Shown one piece after another: positions 15,393 through 23,523 of a stretch of 64,000 nucleotides of DNA. Origin of the DNA: Cribrihabitans_A neustonicus (lineage in GTDB: Bacteria > Pseudomonadota > Alphaproteobacteria > Rhodobacterales > Rhodobacteraceae); the NCBI RefSeq assembly GCF_048820895.1, contig NZ_JBMERQ010000002.1, positions 744,001 to 808,000 on the forward strand, given 5' to 3'. Each line of letters begins with the position of its first letter. The first letter of the stretch is position 1. The notes beneath the pieces are model-generated. The model did not search any database. It worked only from the letters and a program-made list of their open reading frames with translations, and was not told the origin of the DNA. Made by a program: the position numbers and the translations under genes.

Positions 15393-16715
15393 ATGAGCGC
15401 CCCGAAGAAGCTGTTTATCAAGACCTATGGCTGTCAGATGAATGTCTACGACAGCGAACGCATGGCCGAGGCGCTGGGCGGCGAGGGCTATGTGGAAACG
15501 CAGACGCCCGATGACGCCGACATGATCCTGCTCAACACCTGCCACATCCGCGAAAAGGCGGCGGAGAAGGTCTATTCCGAGCTCGGCCGCTTCAAGGGGC
15601 TGAAGGCGGAGAAGCCGGACCTGAAGATCGGCGTTGCAGGCTGCGTCGCCCAGGCCGAGGGCGAGGAGATCATGCGGCGCCAGCCGCTGGTCGACCTGGT
15701 GGTCGGCCCGCAGAGCTATCACCGTCTGCCGCAGATGGAAGCCAGGGCGCGCGAAGGGGAAAAGGTGCTCGACACCGACTTCCCCGAGGACGACAAGTTC
15801 GAAACGCTGAAGGCCCGCGCCAAGGCCAAGCGCGGCCCCACCGCCTTCCTTACCGTGCAGGAAGGCTGCGACAAGTTCTGCGCGTTCTGCGTCGTGCCTT
15901 ATACCCGCGGCGCTGAGGTCTCGCGGCCCGCGGACCGCATCCTGCGCGAGGCGCAGGAGCTGGTGGAGCGCGGCGTGCGTGAGATCACGCTTTTGGGCCA
16001 GAACGTGAACGCTTACCACGGTGCCGGGCCGGATGGCGACGTGACCCTGGCGCAGCTGATCTGGCAGCTCGACAAGATCGACGGGCTGGAGCGCATCCGC
16101 TTCACCACCTCGCACCCGAACGACATGATGGACGATCTGATCGAGGCGCATGGCACCTGCTCGAAGCTGATGCCGTACCTGCACCTGCCGGTGCAGTCCG
16201 GCTCGGATAAGATCCTGAAGCGGATGAACCGCGCCCACACCGCGGAAAGCTACATCCGCCTGATCGAACGCATCCGCGCGGCCCGTCCCGACATCCTGAT
16301 CTCGGGCGACTTCATCGTTGGTTTCCCGGAAGAAACCGAAGAGGATTTCCAGGCCACGATGGCACTGGTCGAGGAGGTCAAATACGGCACCGCCTATTCC
16401 TTCAAGTACTCCACCCGCCCCGGCACCCCGGCTGCGGAGCGGCCGCAGGTCGACCCGGCCGCGGCGGATGACCGGCTGCAGCGGCTGCAAGCTCTCCTGA
16501 CCCGCCAGCAGCGCGCGGTGCAGGACAGCATGGTCGGCCGCGAGGTCGGCGTGCTGTTCGAAAAGCCGGGCCGCCTGCCCGGGCAGATGGTCGGCAAATC
16601 CGACTACCTGCACGCGGTGCATGTGGCCGATTGCGATGCGGCCGCCGGCGATCTGCGCCGGGTGAGGATTGTCTCCTCGGGCGCCAATTCGCTGGCGGGC
16701 GAACTGACCGCCTGA
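15393..16715 (+). CDS. miaB: tRNA-2-methylthio-N6-dimethylallyladenosine synthase
   Basis: The 440-residue methylthiotransferase has all three parts of the family. The N-terminal UPF0004 domain has cysteines C14, C50 and C84 (TYGCQMNVYDS, LNTCHIRE, VAGCVAQAEG). The radical SAM motif is C159-x3-C163-x2-C166 (GCDKFCAFC), and a TRAM domain lies at the C-terminus (QMVGKSDYLHAVHV). MiaB adds a methylthio group to i6A37 in tRNAs reading U-starting codons, using two 4Fe-4S clusters. Its placement ahead of phoH and ybeY is a conserved alphaproteobacterial order. Here two envelope-protein genes are interposed between miaB and phoH. Confidence 0.95.
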   Translation: MSAPKKLFIKTYGCQMNVYDSERMAEALGGEGYVETQTPDDADMILLNTCHIREKAAEKVYSELGRFKGLKAEKPDLKIGVAGCVAQAEGEEIMRRQPLVDLVVGPQSYHRLPQMEARAREGEKVLDTDFPEDDKFETLKARAKAKRGPTAFLTVQEGCDKFCAFCVVPYTRGAEVSRPADRILREAQELVERGVREITLLGQNVNAYHGAGPDGDVTLAQLIWQLDKIDGLERIRFTTSHPNDMMDDLIEAHGTCSKLMPYLHLPVQSGSDKILKRMNRAHTAESYIRLIERIRAARPDILISGDFIVGFPEETEEDFQATMALVEEVKYGTAYSFKYSTRPGTPAAERPQVDPAAADDRLQRLQALLTRQQRAVQDSMVGREVGVLFEKPGRLPGQMVGKSDYLHAVHVADCDAAAGDLRRVRIVSSGANSLAGELTA

Positions 16716-17014
16716 GGCGGCTGCCCGGGGCGCCGCGGCTGGCCCGGGCCGGCCGCGAGCCGCCGCTTTCTCTTCCCGGGGGCGGGCGTGCCACTGGCTC
16801 TCGGCAGCCGGGTGGGTCCGTATTGCATCGCTTGCCGCGACAATTGCCGCGGACCTCTCCCTCTGTTCCCGGTCTGCGTCTAATCTGCCCTGAAAATGCG
16901 CATTATTTTGCGGGTAAATGCCATCAGATCCAGCTACTTTGGCGCTGATGGCCTAAACGCAAGCAGCTCGATGGCTTGTGCCTACCGGGGAACTTAGGGG
17001 AAGGAATTGGGGAT
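16716..17014. other. Gene-free interval with a hairpin before ompA-family gene
   Basis: About 300 bases with no credible gene. GCCATCAG (16920-16927) and CTGATGGC (16945-16952) can pair around a 17-base loop, in a relatively AT-rich stretch that includes CGCATTATTTTGCG. This is probably the 5' untranslated region and promoter of the OmpA-family gene. Confidence 0.5.
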
Positions 17015-17608
17015 TTGTTGACATTCAAAGCGAAACAGGCGGCCGCCGTTTTCGCCGTTGCCGCGGCGGCGCTGAGCATCGCCATCGCACCCGCCGCGGC
17101 GCAGGAGCCGGCCGCGCAGCCGCAAAAGCGCGTGATCAAGGGCGAGCGCTACGTGCCTACCATCTGGGTCGATCCCGACGGCTGCGAGCACTGGGTGATG
17201 GACGACGGCTCCGAAGGTTTCATGACCCCGCATGTCACCCCGGACGGCAAGCCGGTCTGCCGCCGCGGCAGCATCTGCGGGGTGATGCCCGCGGATCAGT
17301 TCTTCGCCACCGACCGGCACCAGATCAACGCCGCAGGCCGCGCCCGCCTGCAGGAGTTCTTCCGCAAGGCGCAGGCCGGCAATGCCCGCGCCTTCGTGAT
17401 CGCGGGCCACACCGACAGCCGCGCCTCGGATGAATACAACGTCCGCCTGTCGCAGCGCCGCGCCGATGCGGTGGCCGCGGTTGCCCGCACCACCGGCGCC
17501 CGGATCGCCGAGGTGCGCGCCTATGGCGAACGCGACCCGCGGGTGCCGAACACCAGTGCCGCCAACATGGCGCAAAACCGCCGCGTCGAAATCTACTGCC
17601 TGCGCTGA
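17015..17608 (+). CDS. OmpA family protein with N-terminal two-cysteine motif
   Basis: No ATG fits; TTG at 17015 (or the next TTG at 17018) lies about 10 bases after AGGGGAAGGA and gives a clean signal peptide ending PAAAQE. The mature protein carries a motif WVDPDGCEHW-x2-DDG then TPDGKPVC (17165-17260), followed by an OmpA peptidoglycan-binding domain: FVIAGHTDSRASDEYNVRLS with the key aspartate and NMAQNRRVEIYC with the key arginine. It should anchor to the cell wall from the periplasm or outer membrane. The 197-residue protein is followed 13 bases later by a lipoprotein gene with the same motif, so the two probably act together. Confidence 0.85.
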   Translation: MLTFKAKQAAAVFAVAAAALSIAIAPAAAQEPAAQPQKRVIKGERYVPTIWVDPDGCEHWVMDDGSEGFMTPHVTPDGKPVCRRGSICGVMPADQFFATDRHQINAAGRARLQEFFRKAQAGNARAFVIAGHTDSRASDEYNVRLSQRRADAVAAVARTTGARIAEVRAYGERDPRVPNTSAANMAQNRRVEIYCLR

Positions 17609-17621
17609 GAGGGAAGCAAAG

Positions 17622-17927
17622 ATGAACACCGTGAAAGCCGCCGCCGCGCTGGCCGCCGCCACCGTCCTCACTGCTTGCTCGCCAGCGCTGGACAAAACCT
17701 TCGACCGCCACCTTGCCGACGGCCAGTCCCAGGATCTCTCGCGGCTGACCGCGGGCATCTGGGTCGATCCGCGCGGCTGCGAGCACTGGATCATCGACGA
17801 CGGGCTGGAAGGCTACGCCGACCTGCGCCGCACGCCGGATGGCAAGCCGGTCTGCAACAGCAACCTGCCGCGCAACGTGGCCACAGGACCGTTCAAGGCA
17901 GGCTCCACCTTCGCCGACCCGATCTGA
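17622..17927 (+). CDS. Small lipoprotein sharing the OmpA-neighbour's two-cysteine motif
   Basis: The ATG at 17622 follows GAGGGAAG and gives a 101-residue protein with a lipoprotein signal MNTVKAAAALAAATVLTACS (lipobox LTAC). After a short linker it has WVDPRGCEHW-x2-DDG-x-EG and TPDGKPVC (17760-17855), matching the upstream OmpA-family protein at 22 of 32 positions with no gap. There is no OmpA domain; the C-terminus is short. It should be lipid-anchored in the periplasm. The family is unknown to me. The shared motif with two invariant cysteines suggests a small disulfide-bonded domain. Confidence 0.8.
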   Translation: MNTVKAAAALAAATVLTACSPALDKTFDRHLADGQSQDLSRLTAGIWVDPRGCEHWIIDDGLEGYADLRRTPDGKPVCNSNLPRNVATGPFKAGSTFADPI

Positions 17928-17978
17928 TCCGGCACGGTCCCGCTGCCCGGGCAGCACACTTGGCTGCCCAATGGCTTA

Positions 17979-18010
17979 CGGCCGCCCGCACCCCGGGCGG
18001 CCGTTTTGTT
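17979..18010 (+). terminator. Intrinsic terminator after the lipoprotein gene
   Basis: CGGCCGCCCG and CGGGCGGCCG pair around a short loop and are followed by TTTTGTTT. It closes the ompA-lipoprotein transcription unit and separates it from phoH. Confidence 0.85.
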
Positions 18011-18100
18011 TCAGCATCGTGAAAATTGCTCAGGCCCCGCTTGCGCTATCGCCAAGGCGGCGGCAAACTGGAAGCATAACCCCGGACTGAGGAGATCAGC

Positions 18101-19111
18101 TTGGCCATCGGTGCCCTGAATGACGCGCAAGACCAGACCGCCACCCACGAAGTGCTGCTGGAATTTCCCGACAACCGCTTGCTGATCGACCTCTGCGGCG
18201 AATACGACCGCAACCTGGCGGACATCGAACAGAAACTGGACGTGCAGATCGTGCGCCGCGGCAACCAGCTCTCGGTGATGGGGGAGGATGCAGCGCGGGA
18301 ACAGGCGGCGGGCGTGCTGGCCGCGCTTTACGACCGGCTGGAGTCCGGCCGCAGCGTGGAAACCGGCGACATCGACCGCGAGCTGCGCATGAGCCCGGAA
18401 GCGGACAGCGCCGAACCCGACGGCCAGCTGCAGATGTTCCGCGGCGGCCGGGTGGAGATCAAGACCCGCAAGAAGCTGGTGGAGCCGCGTACCGAGGCGC
18501 AGAAGGCCTATGTGCAATCGCTTTTCGAGCACGAACTCGCCTTCGGCATTGGCCCCGCGGGCACCGGCAAGACTTATCTCGCCGTCGCCGTCGGCGTCTC
18601 GATGTTCATTACCGGCCATGTCGACCGCATCATCCTCTCGCGCCCGGCGGTGGAAGCGGGGGAGAAGCTCGGCTACCTGCCCGGCGACATGAAGGACAAG
18701 GTCGACCCCTATATGCAGCCTCTGTACGACGCGCTGAACGACTTCCTGCCCGGCAAGCAGCTGGCCAAGCTGATCGAGGAAAAGCGCATCGAGATCGCCC
18801 CCCTGGCCTTCATGCGCGGGCGCACGCTGTCCAATGCCTTCGTGGTGCTGGACGAGGCGCAGAATGCGACCACGATGCAGATGAAGATGTTCCTCACCCG
18901 TCTGGGCGAAGGCTCGCGCATGGTGATCACCGGCGACCGCACCCAGATCGACCTGCCGCGCGGCACGCAGTCGGGGCTGGCCGATGCCGAGCGCCTGCTG
19001 AAGCCGATCGGCAAGATCAGCTTCAACTATTTCACCGCCCGCGACGTGGTCCGCCACCCGCTTGTCGCCGCCATCATCGAGGCCTATGACGCCGACGCCA
19101 AACCGGCCTGA
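18101..19111 (+). CDS. phoH: PhoH family protein (PhoH-like ATPase)
   Basis: A TTG start at 18101 follows GAGGAG at good spacing; no ATG fits. The 336-residue product has an N-terminal KH-like segment (LIDLCGEYDRNLADIEQKLD), then the PhoH P-loop GPAGTGKTYLA, Walker B FVVLDEAQNAT, and TGDRTQIDLPRG. PhoH proteins are RNA-associated ATPases/helicases, and in alphaproteobacteria the gene precedes ybeY, implying a role in rRNA maturation or ribosome quality control. Here it is 120 bases ahead of ybeY, with a dispersed repeat between them. Confidence 0.92.
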   Translation: MAIGALNDAQDQTATHEVLLEFPDNRLLIDLCGEYDRNLADIEQKLDVQIVRRGNQLSVMGEDAAREQAAGVLAALYDRLESGRSVETGDIDRELRMSPEADSAEPDGQLQMFRGGRVEIKTRKKLVEPRTEAQKAYVQSLFEHELAFGIGPAGTGKTYLAVAVGVSMFITGHVDRIILSRPAVEAGEKLGYLPGDMKDKVDPYMQPLYDALNDFLPGKQLAKLIEEKRIEIAPLAFMRGRTLSNAFVVLDEAQNATTMQMKMFLTRLGEGSRMVITGDRTQIDLPRGTQSGLADAERLLKPIGKISFNYFTARDVVRHPLVAAIIEAYDADAKPA

Positions 19112-19172
19112 CCTGCCGCACCCGCCTGGCCCCGCGTCCGAGCCTGACACCGCCGGTGCGCCGCGCGCCTGT

Positions 19173-19215
19173 CATCTTGCCGAAAATACTCCGGGGGTGC
19201 GGGGGGCGGCCCCCG
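19173..19215. repeat. Dispersed Rhodobacteraceae-type intergenic repeat, copy 2 (inverted)
   Basis: CGAAAATACTCCGGGGGTGC followed by a GC-rich hairpin GGGGGCGGCCCCC is the inverted, diverged counterpart of the element at 13082-13144. It lies between phoH and ybeY within an otherwise tight gene order. Confidence 0.65.
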
Positions 19216-19231
19216 CTTCCGGAAGCGATCC

Positions 19232-19732
19232 ATGACGATTGACATTACCATCGAAGACGACCGCTGGCTCGATGCCGGCCTTGAGCCGCTGGCCGAGGAA
19301 GCCATTGCTGCTGTGCTGACCCACCACGGGCTCGACCCGGAGGCCTGCGAGATCTCGCTGCTGGCCTGCGATGACGCGCGAATCGCCGTGCTCAACGCCG
19401 AGTTCCGCGGCAAGCCTGCGCCCACCAACGTGCTGAGCTGGCCCGCGGAGGACTTGGCCGCGGAAGAGGAAGGCGGCGAACCCTTGCCGCCGGAGCCTGA
19501 TTTCACCGGCGAAATTCCGCTTGGCGACATCGCGCTGGCTTATGAGACCTGCGCCCGCGAAGCGGCCGAAGCGGGCAAGCCGCTGGCCGACCACATCCGC
19601 CATCTGACCGTTCACGGGTTGTTGCATCTTCTCGGCTACGATCACATCCGTGACCGGGATGCAGCCCGGATGGAAGGACTTGAGGTTCTGCTACTTGGCA
19701 AACTGGGTATCCCTGACCCATATAAGGGATAG
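19232..19732 (+). CDS. ybeY: Endoribonuclease/rRNA maturation factor YbeY
   Basis: A 166-residue UPF0054 protein with the zinc-binding signature HGLLHLLGYDH (HxxxHxxxxxH) near residues 130-140 and an upstream NAEFRGKPAPTNVLSWP segment typical of the family. YbeY processes the 3' end of 16S rRNA and takes part in 70S ribosome quality control. The order phoH-ybeY-corC-lnt is strongly conserved. A mid-protein insertion rich in glutamate and proline (around residues 72-90) is common in alphaproteobacterial members. Confidence 0.95.
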   Translation: MTIDITIEDDRWLDAGLEPLAEEAIAAVLTHHGLDPEACEISLLACDDARIAVLNAEFRGKPAPTNVLSWPAEDLAAEEEGGEPLPPEPDFTGEIPLGDIALAYETCAREAAEAGKPLADHIRHLTVHGLLHLLGYDHIRDRDAARMEGLEVLLLGKLGIPDPYKG

Positions 19733-19766
19733 GACGCCCCCTGACCGGGGCATTTGGATAGGATCA

Positions 19767-20669
19767 ATGGGCGACATAGAAGGCAGTTCTAACGCGGCGC
19801 AAAGCGCGCTGCACAGCATCGACGGCGTGGCAGAGGATGACATGCCGCCCCCTGAAAGGACAGGCATCTGGACGCGGCTGATCGGCGCGCTCAGCCCGGA
19901 TGCCCCAGAGGAAGCCGCGGAAGACACATCCCCCGCTCCGGCAGGCGACGTGCCGCCGGGCATCGGCAATCTGCGCCGGCTCAGGGTAGAAGATGTGGCC
20001 ATCCCCTCGGCGGAGATCATTGCCGCGCCGGTCACCGCTGCCAAGGAAGAGCTTGCGGATATCTTCCGTGACAGCGGCTTCACCCGCGTGCCAGTCTACG
20101 AGGGCACTCTGGACACACCGCTTGGCTTTGCCCACCTCAAGGACTTCGCGCTGACCCACGGCTTCAACGGCGGCGGCAGCGAGTTTGACCTCGCGCAGAT
20201 GCTGCGCCCGCTCCTCTTTGTGCCGCCGTCGATGCCGATTGGCGTCCTGCTCACCAAGATGCAGGCCGAACGCCGCCATATGGCCCTGGTGATCGACGAA
20301 TACGGCGGCGTCGACGGGCTCGTCACCATCGAGGATTTGATCGAACAGGTGGTGGGCGAGATCGAGGATGAGCACGACAGCGGCGAGAACCAGACCTGGT
20401 ACAAGGAAAAGCCCGGCTGCTACATCGCCCAAGCGCGCACGCCGCTGGCGGAGTTCGAATCCGAAATCGGCCGCTCGCTGACCAGCCACGATGACGTTGA
20501 CGAGGAAGAGATCGACACGCTCGGCGGGCTGGTCTTCATGCTGTCGGGCCGGGTGCCTGTCCGGGGTGAGGTGATCGAACATCCCGAGGGCCCCGAGTTC
20601 GAAGTAATGGATGCCGATGCCCGCCGCATCAAGCGGCTCCGGGTGCGGCTGCCGGACGCCGCTGCATGA
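19767..20669 (+). CDS. corC: Hemolysin-family/CorC-like CBS domain protein
   Basis: The ATG at 19767 (MGDIEGSSNA) gives 300 residues. An acidic, proline-rich N-terminus is followed by a CBS pair (VEDVAIPSAEIIAAPV, HMALVIDEYGGVDGLVTIED) and a C-terminal CorC_HlyC domain (DTLGGLVFMLSGRVPVRGEV). There is no membrane DUF21 domain, so it is the soluble CorC/YbeX type. The family is linked to magnesium/cobalt efflux and, in recent work, ribosome metabolism. The stop overlaps the start of lnt (ATGA), so the two are coupled. Confidence 0.92.
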   Translation: MGDIEGSSNAAQSALHSIDGVAEDDMPPPERTGIWTRLIGALSPDAPEEAAEDTSPAPAGDVPPGIGNLRRLRVEDVAIPSAEIIAAPVTAAKEELADIFRDSGFTRVPVYEGTLDTPLGFAHLKDFALTHGFNGGGSEFDLAQMLRPLLFVPPSMPIGVLLTKMQAERRHMALVIDEYGGVDGLVTIEDLIEQVVGEIEDEHDSGENQTWYKEKPGCYIAQARTPLAEFESEIGRSLTSHDDVDEEEIDTLGGLVFMLSGRVPVRGEVIEHPEGPEFEVMDADARRIKRLRVRLPDAAA

Positions 20670-22162
20670 CCGCAGTGGGGCTGCGGCAGGCCGCCCGCCG
20701 GCTTCGCCTGGCGCCGGCTGCGCTAGCCTTTGGGGGCGGCGCGCTCCTGTCGCTGGCCCTGGCGCCCTGGCATTTTCTCTGGGGTGTGCCCCTGGCGCTT
20801 GCCGCGGCCGGGCGTCTGGCGCTTGGCGCGACCTCGGCCCGCGCAGCGGCGCTGGCGGGCTGGCTGTTTGGCCTCGGCTATTTCGGTTTCGGCCTCTCCT
20901 GGATCATCGAACCTTTCCAGATCGACCCCGAGCGCCACGCCTGGATGGCGCCTTTTGCCCTGGTGCTGCTGGCGGCGGGGCTGGCGCTTTACTGGGGACT
21001 CGCGTTTGGCCTCGCGGCGCGCTTTGCCCGCGGCGCCTGGCGGCTGCCGGCGCTGGCGGCGGTCTGGGGGCTGGCGGAGTTTGCCCGCGCCTACCTGCTC
21101 ACCGGCTTTCCCTGGGCCGCCTTCGGCCAGTTCTGGATCGACACGCCCGCCGCGGGCCTGCTGGCCTGGACCGGCCCGCACGGGCTGGCGCTGCTGACGC
21201 TTTTCGCCTGCCTGCCGCTGGCGCTTCTGCCGCAGCGCCCGCTGGCCGCACTGCTGCCCGGCGCCCTTGCGGGCGGGCTGGTGCTGGCGCTGCCCGCGCC
21301 CGCGCTGCCGCCCGATACCGCCACCACGGTGCGAATCGTTCAGCCCAACGCGCCGCAGAGCGAGAAGTGGCACCCTGAACAGCGCTGGGACTTCGTGCGC
21401 CGGATGATCGCCTTTTCTGCAGAGGGTCCGCGCCCGGACCTCATCCTCTGGCCGGAAACCGCCGTGCCGCAGCTTCTGAACCACGCCGGTGACACTCTTG
21501 CGGTGATTGCCGGCGCCGCCCAGGGCAGCCCGGTACTGCTCGGGATCCAGCGCGAGGAGGCGGGGCGCTACTATAATTCCGCAGTGCTGATCGACGAGAC
21601 TGGCGCGGTGCAGGGCACCTACGACAAGGCGCATCTGGTGCCTTTTGGCGAATACGTGCCCTTCGGTGACATGATGGCGCGCTTCGGCATCCACGGGTTC
21701 GCCACCCAGGCGGGCGCCGGCTATGCCGCGGGAGAGGGCGCACAGCTTTTGCCGCTGCCGGGCGGCATGGCGCTGCCGCTGATCTGTTATGAGGCTGTTT
21801 TCCCTCAGGATCTGCGCACAGATGCCCGGCCCGCGATGCTGGTGCAGATCACCAATGACGCCTGGTTCGGCACGCGGTCGGGGCCCTATCAGCATTTGGT
21901 GCAGGCACGCATGCGCGCGATTGAGCAAGGCCTGCCGATGCTGCGCGCCGCCAATACTGGGGTCTCGGCAATGATCGCCCCGGACGGAATCCTTCGCGAG
22001 CATCTTGCGCTGGGCGAGGCCGGGTATTTCGACGCGGCCCTGCCTGCTGCGCTTCCCGCCACACTTTACAGCCGCAGCGGCGACTGGCCGGTCTTCACTC
22101 TCTGCCTGGTTATCGGAGTTTTTACGGTGCTCGGGAGCCAGAGGCTTGCACGGCGCTCATAG
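20666..22162 (+). CDS. lnt: Apolipoprotein N-acyltransferase
   Basis: A 498-residue inner-membrane enzyme with about six hydrophobic segments in the first 210 residues, then a nitrilase-fold domain. The catalytic triad is visible: glutamate in WPETAVP, lysine in YDKAHLVPFGEYVPF and cysteine in PLICYE. Lnt transfers a third acyl chain to the N-terminal cysteine of lipoproteins at the periplasmic face. A last transmembrane helix (FTLCLVIGVFTVLG) closes the protein. It overlaps corC by four bases. Confidence 0.95.
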   Translation: MTAVGLRQAARRLRLAPAALAFGGGALLSLALAPWHFLWGVPLALAAAGRLALGATSARAAALAGWLFGLGYFGFGLSWIIEPFQIDPERHAWMAPFALVLLAAGLALYWGLAFGLAARFARGAWRLPALAAVWGLAEFARAYLLTGFPWAAFGQFWIDTPAAGLLAWTGPHGLALLTLFACLPLALLPQRPLAALLPGALAGGLVLALPAPALPPDTATTVRIVQPNAPQSEKWHPEQRWDFVRRMIAFSAEGPRPDLILWPETAVPQLLNHAGDTLAVIAGAAQGSPVLLGIQREEAGRYYNSAVLIDETGAVQGTYDKAHLVPFGEYVPFGDMMARFGIHGFATQAGAGYAAGEGAQLLPLPGGMALPLICYEAVFPQDLRTDARPAMLVQITNDAWFGTRSGPYQHLVQARMRAIEQGLPMLRAANTGVSAMIAPDGILREHLALGEAGYFDAALPAALPATLYSRSGDWPVFTLCLVIGVFTVLGSQRLARRS

Positions 22163-22227
22163 CGGGTTAACTGTTGGTGGATTATGATTGACCCGCGCGG
22201 TGCCTGCGCGTACTGCGTCCTGATCCC

Positions 22228-22273
22228 TGTCACAACGGCTTCCTGGCGTGACACGGCAGAAACCAATGGAGCA
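22228..22273 (+). ncRNA. SAM/SAH riboswitch upstream of metK
   Basis: TGTCAC (22228-22233) and GTGACA (22248-22253) form the P1 stem around a loop reading AACGGCTTCCTGGC. A linker then leads to CCAATGGAGCA (22263-22273), whose GGAGC can pair with GCTTCC of the loop as an H-type pseudoknot. This matches the minimal SAM/SAH aptamer known from Rhodobacterales metK leaders. The pseudoknot includes the metK ribosome-binding site GGAG, 9 bases ahead of the ATG, so ligand binding should block translation initiation. Confidence 0.9.
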
Positions 22274-22281
22274 CACCTTTC

Positions 22282-23463
22282 ATGACCCGTAAGAACTATA
22301 CTTTTACCTCGGAATCGGTTTCCGAGGGCCACCCGGACAAGGTCTGCGACCGCATCTCCGATGCGGTGCTGGATGCCTTCCTCGCGGAAGAGCCGGAAGC
22401 CCGCGTCGCGGCGGAGACCTTTGCCACCACCAACCGCGTGGTCATCGGGGGAGAGGTGGGCCTGTCCGACCAGGACAAGCTGCATGACTACATGGGCCGG
22501 ATCGAGGATATCGCCCGCGCCTGCATCAAGGACATCGGCTACGAGCAGGACAAGTTCCACCACGCCACCGTCGAAATCACCAACCTGCTGCACGAGCAGT
22601 CGGCCCATATCGCCCAAGGCGTGGATGCTGCCGACGGCAAGGACGAAGGCGCCGGCGACCAGGGCATCATGTTCGGTTTCGCGACTAACGAAACTCCGGC
22701 GCTGATGCCCGCGCCGATCCAGTACAGCCACGCGATCCTGCGCCGCCTCGCCGAGGTGCGCAAGAACGGCACCGAGCCGGCGCTGGGCCCGGACGCGAAG
22801 TCGCAGCTCTCGGTGGTCTACGAGAACGGCAAGCCGGTGCGGGTGAGCTCGGTGGTGCTGTCGACCCAGCATTTGGACGAGACCCTGACCAGCGCCGACA
22901 TCCGCGCCCTGGTGGAGCCCTACATCCGCGAATCGCTGCCCGAGGGCTGGCTGACCGCGGCCACCGAGTGGCACGTGAACCCGACCGGCCGCTTCGTGAT
23001 CGGCGGGCCCGATGGCGACGCGGGCCTGACCGGCCGCAAGATTATCGTGGATACCTATGGCGGCGCGGCTCCGCATGGCGGCGGGGCGTTCTCCGGCAAG
23101 GATCCCACAAAGGTGGACCGTTCGGCGGCCTATGCCGCGCGCTATCTCGCCAAGAACGTGGTGGCGGCAGGCATGGCCGAAAAATGCACCATTCAGCTCT
23201 CCTACGCGATCGGCGTTTCCAAGCCGCTGTCCATCTACGCCGATACCCACGGCACCGGCGAGGTCGCTCCGGCGGCAATCGAGAAGGCGATCGACCGGGT
23301 GATGGACCTCACCCCGCGCGGCATCCGTTCGCATCTTGAGCTGAACAAGCCGATCTACCAGCGCACTGCCGCCTACGGCCACTTCGGCCGCGAGCCTGAG
23401 GCCGACGGCGGCTTCAGCTGGGAGCGTACCGACCTGGTCGAGGCGCTGAAAAAGGCGGTCTGA
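22282..23463 (+). CDS. metK: S-adenosylmethionine synthetase
   Basis: The 393-residue enzyme has the MetK signatures: SVSEGHPDKVCDRISDAVLD at the N-terminus, the GAGDQGIMFGFA loop around residue 118, and the glycine-rich phosphate loop GGGAFSGKDPTKVDRS near residue 265. It makes S-adenosylmethionine from methionine and ATP in the cytosol. Its ribosome-binding site lies inside the SAM/SAH riboswitch, giving product feedback at translation. A terminator follows directly, so it is transcribed alone or from the lnt side. Confidence 0.97.
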   Translation: MTRKNYTFTSESVSEGHPDKVCDRISDAVLDAFLAEEPEARVAAETFATTNRVVIGGEVGLSDQDKLHDYMGRIEDIARACIKDIGYEQDKFHHATVEITNLLHEQSAHIAQGVDAADGKDEGAGDQGIMFGFATNETPALMPAPIQYSHAILRRLAEVRKNGTEPALGPDAKSQLSVVYENGKPVRVSSVVLSTQHLDETLTSADIRALVEPYIRESLPEGWLTAATEWHVNPTGRFVIGGPDGDAGLTGRKIIVDTYGGAAPHGGGAFSGKDPTKVDRSAAYAARYLAKNVVAAGMAEKCTIQLSYAIGVSKPLSIYADTHGTGEVAPAAIEKAIDRVMDLTPRGIRSHLELNKPIYQRTAAYGHFGREPEADGGFSWERTDLVEALKKAV

Positions 23464-23491
23464 GCCGGCGGTTTCCGGCCCGGATCCACGC

Positions 23492-23523
23492 AAAGGGGCG
23501 GCCCGCCGGGCGCGCCCCTTTTC
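23492..23523 (+). terminator. Intrinsic terminator after metK
   Basis: AAAGGGGCG and CGCCCCTTTT bracket a GC-rich internal hairpin (GCCCGCCGGGC), giving a stem followed by a short T-run 28 bases past the metK stop. Confidence 0.85.

Noticed and set aside
15276..16622. The N-terminal two thirds of the long minus-strand frame 14388-16622
   Set aside because: This part is antisense to miaB; only the segment from about 15257 down to 14388 looks coding.
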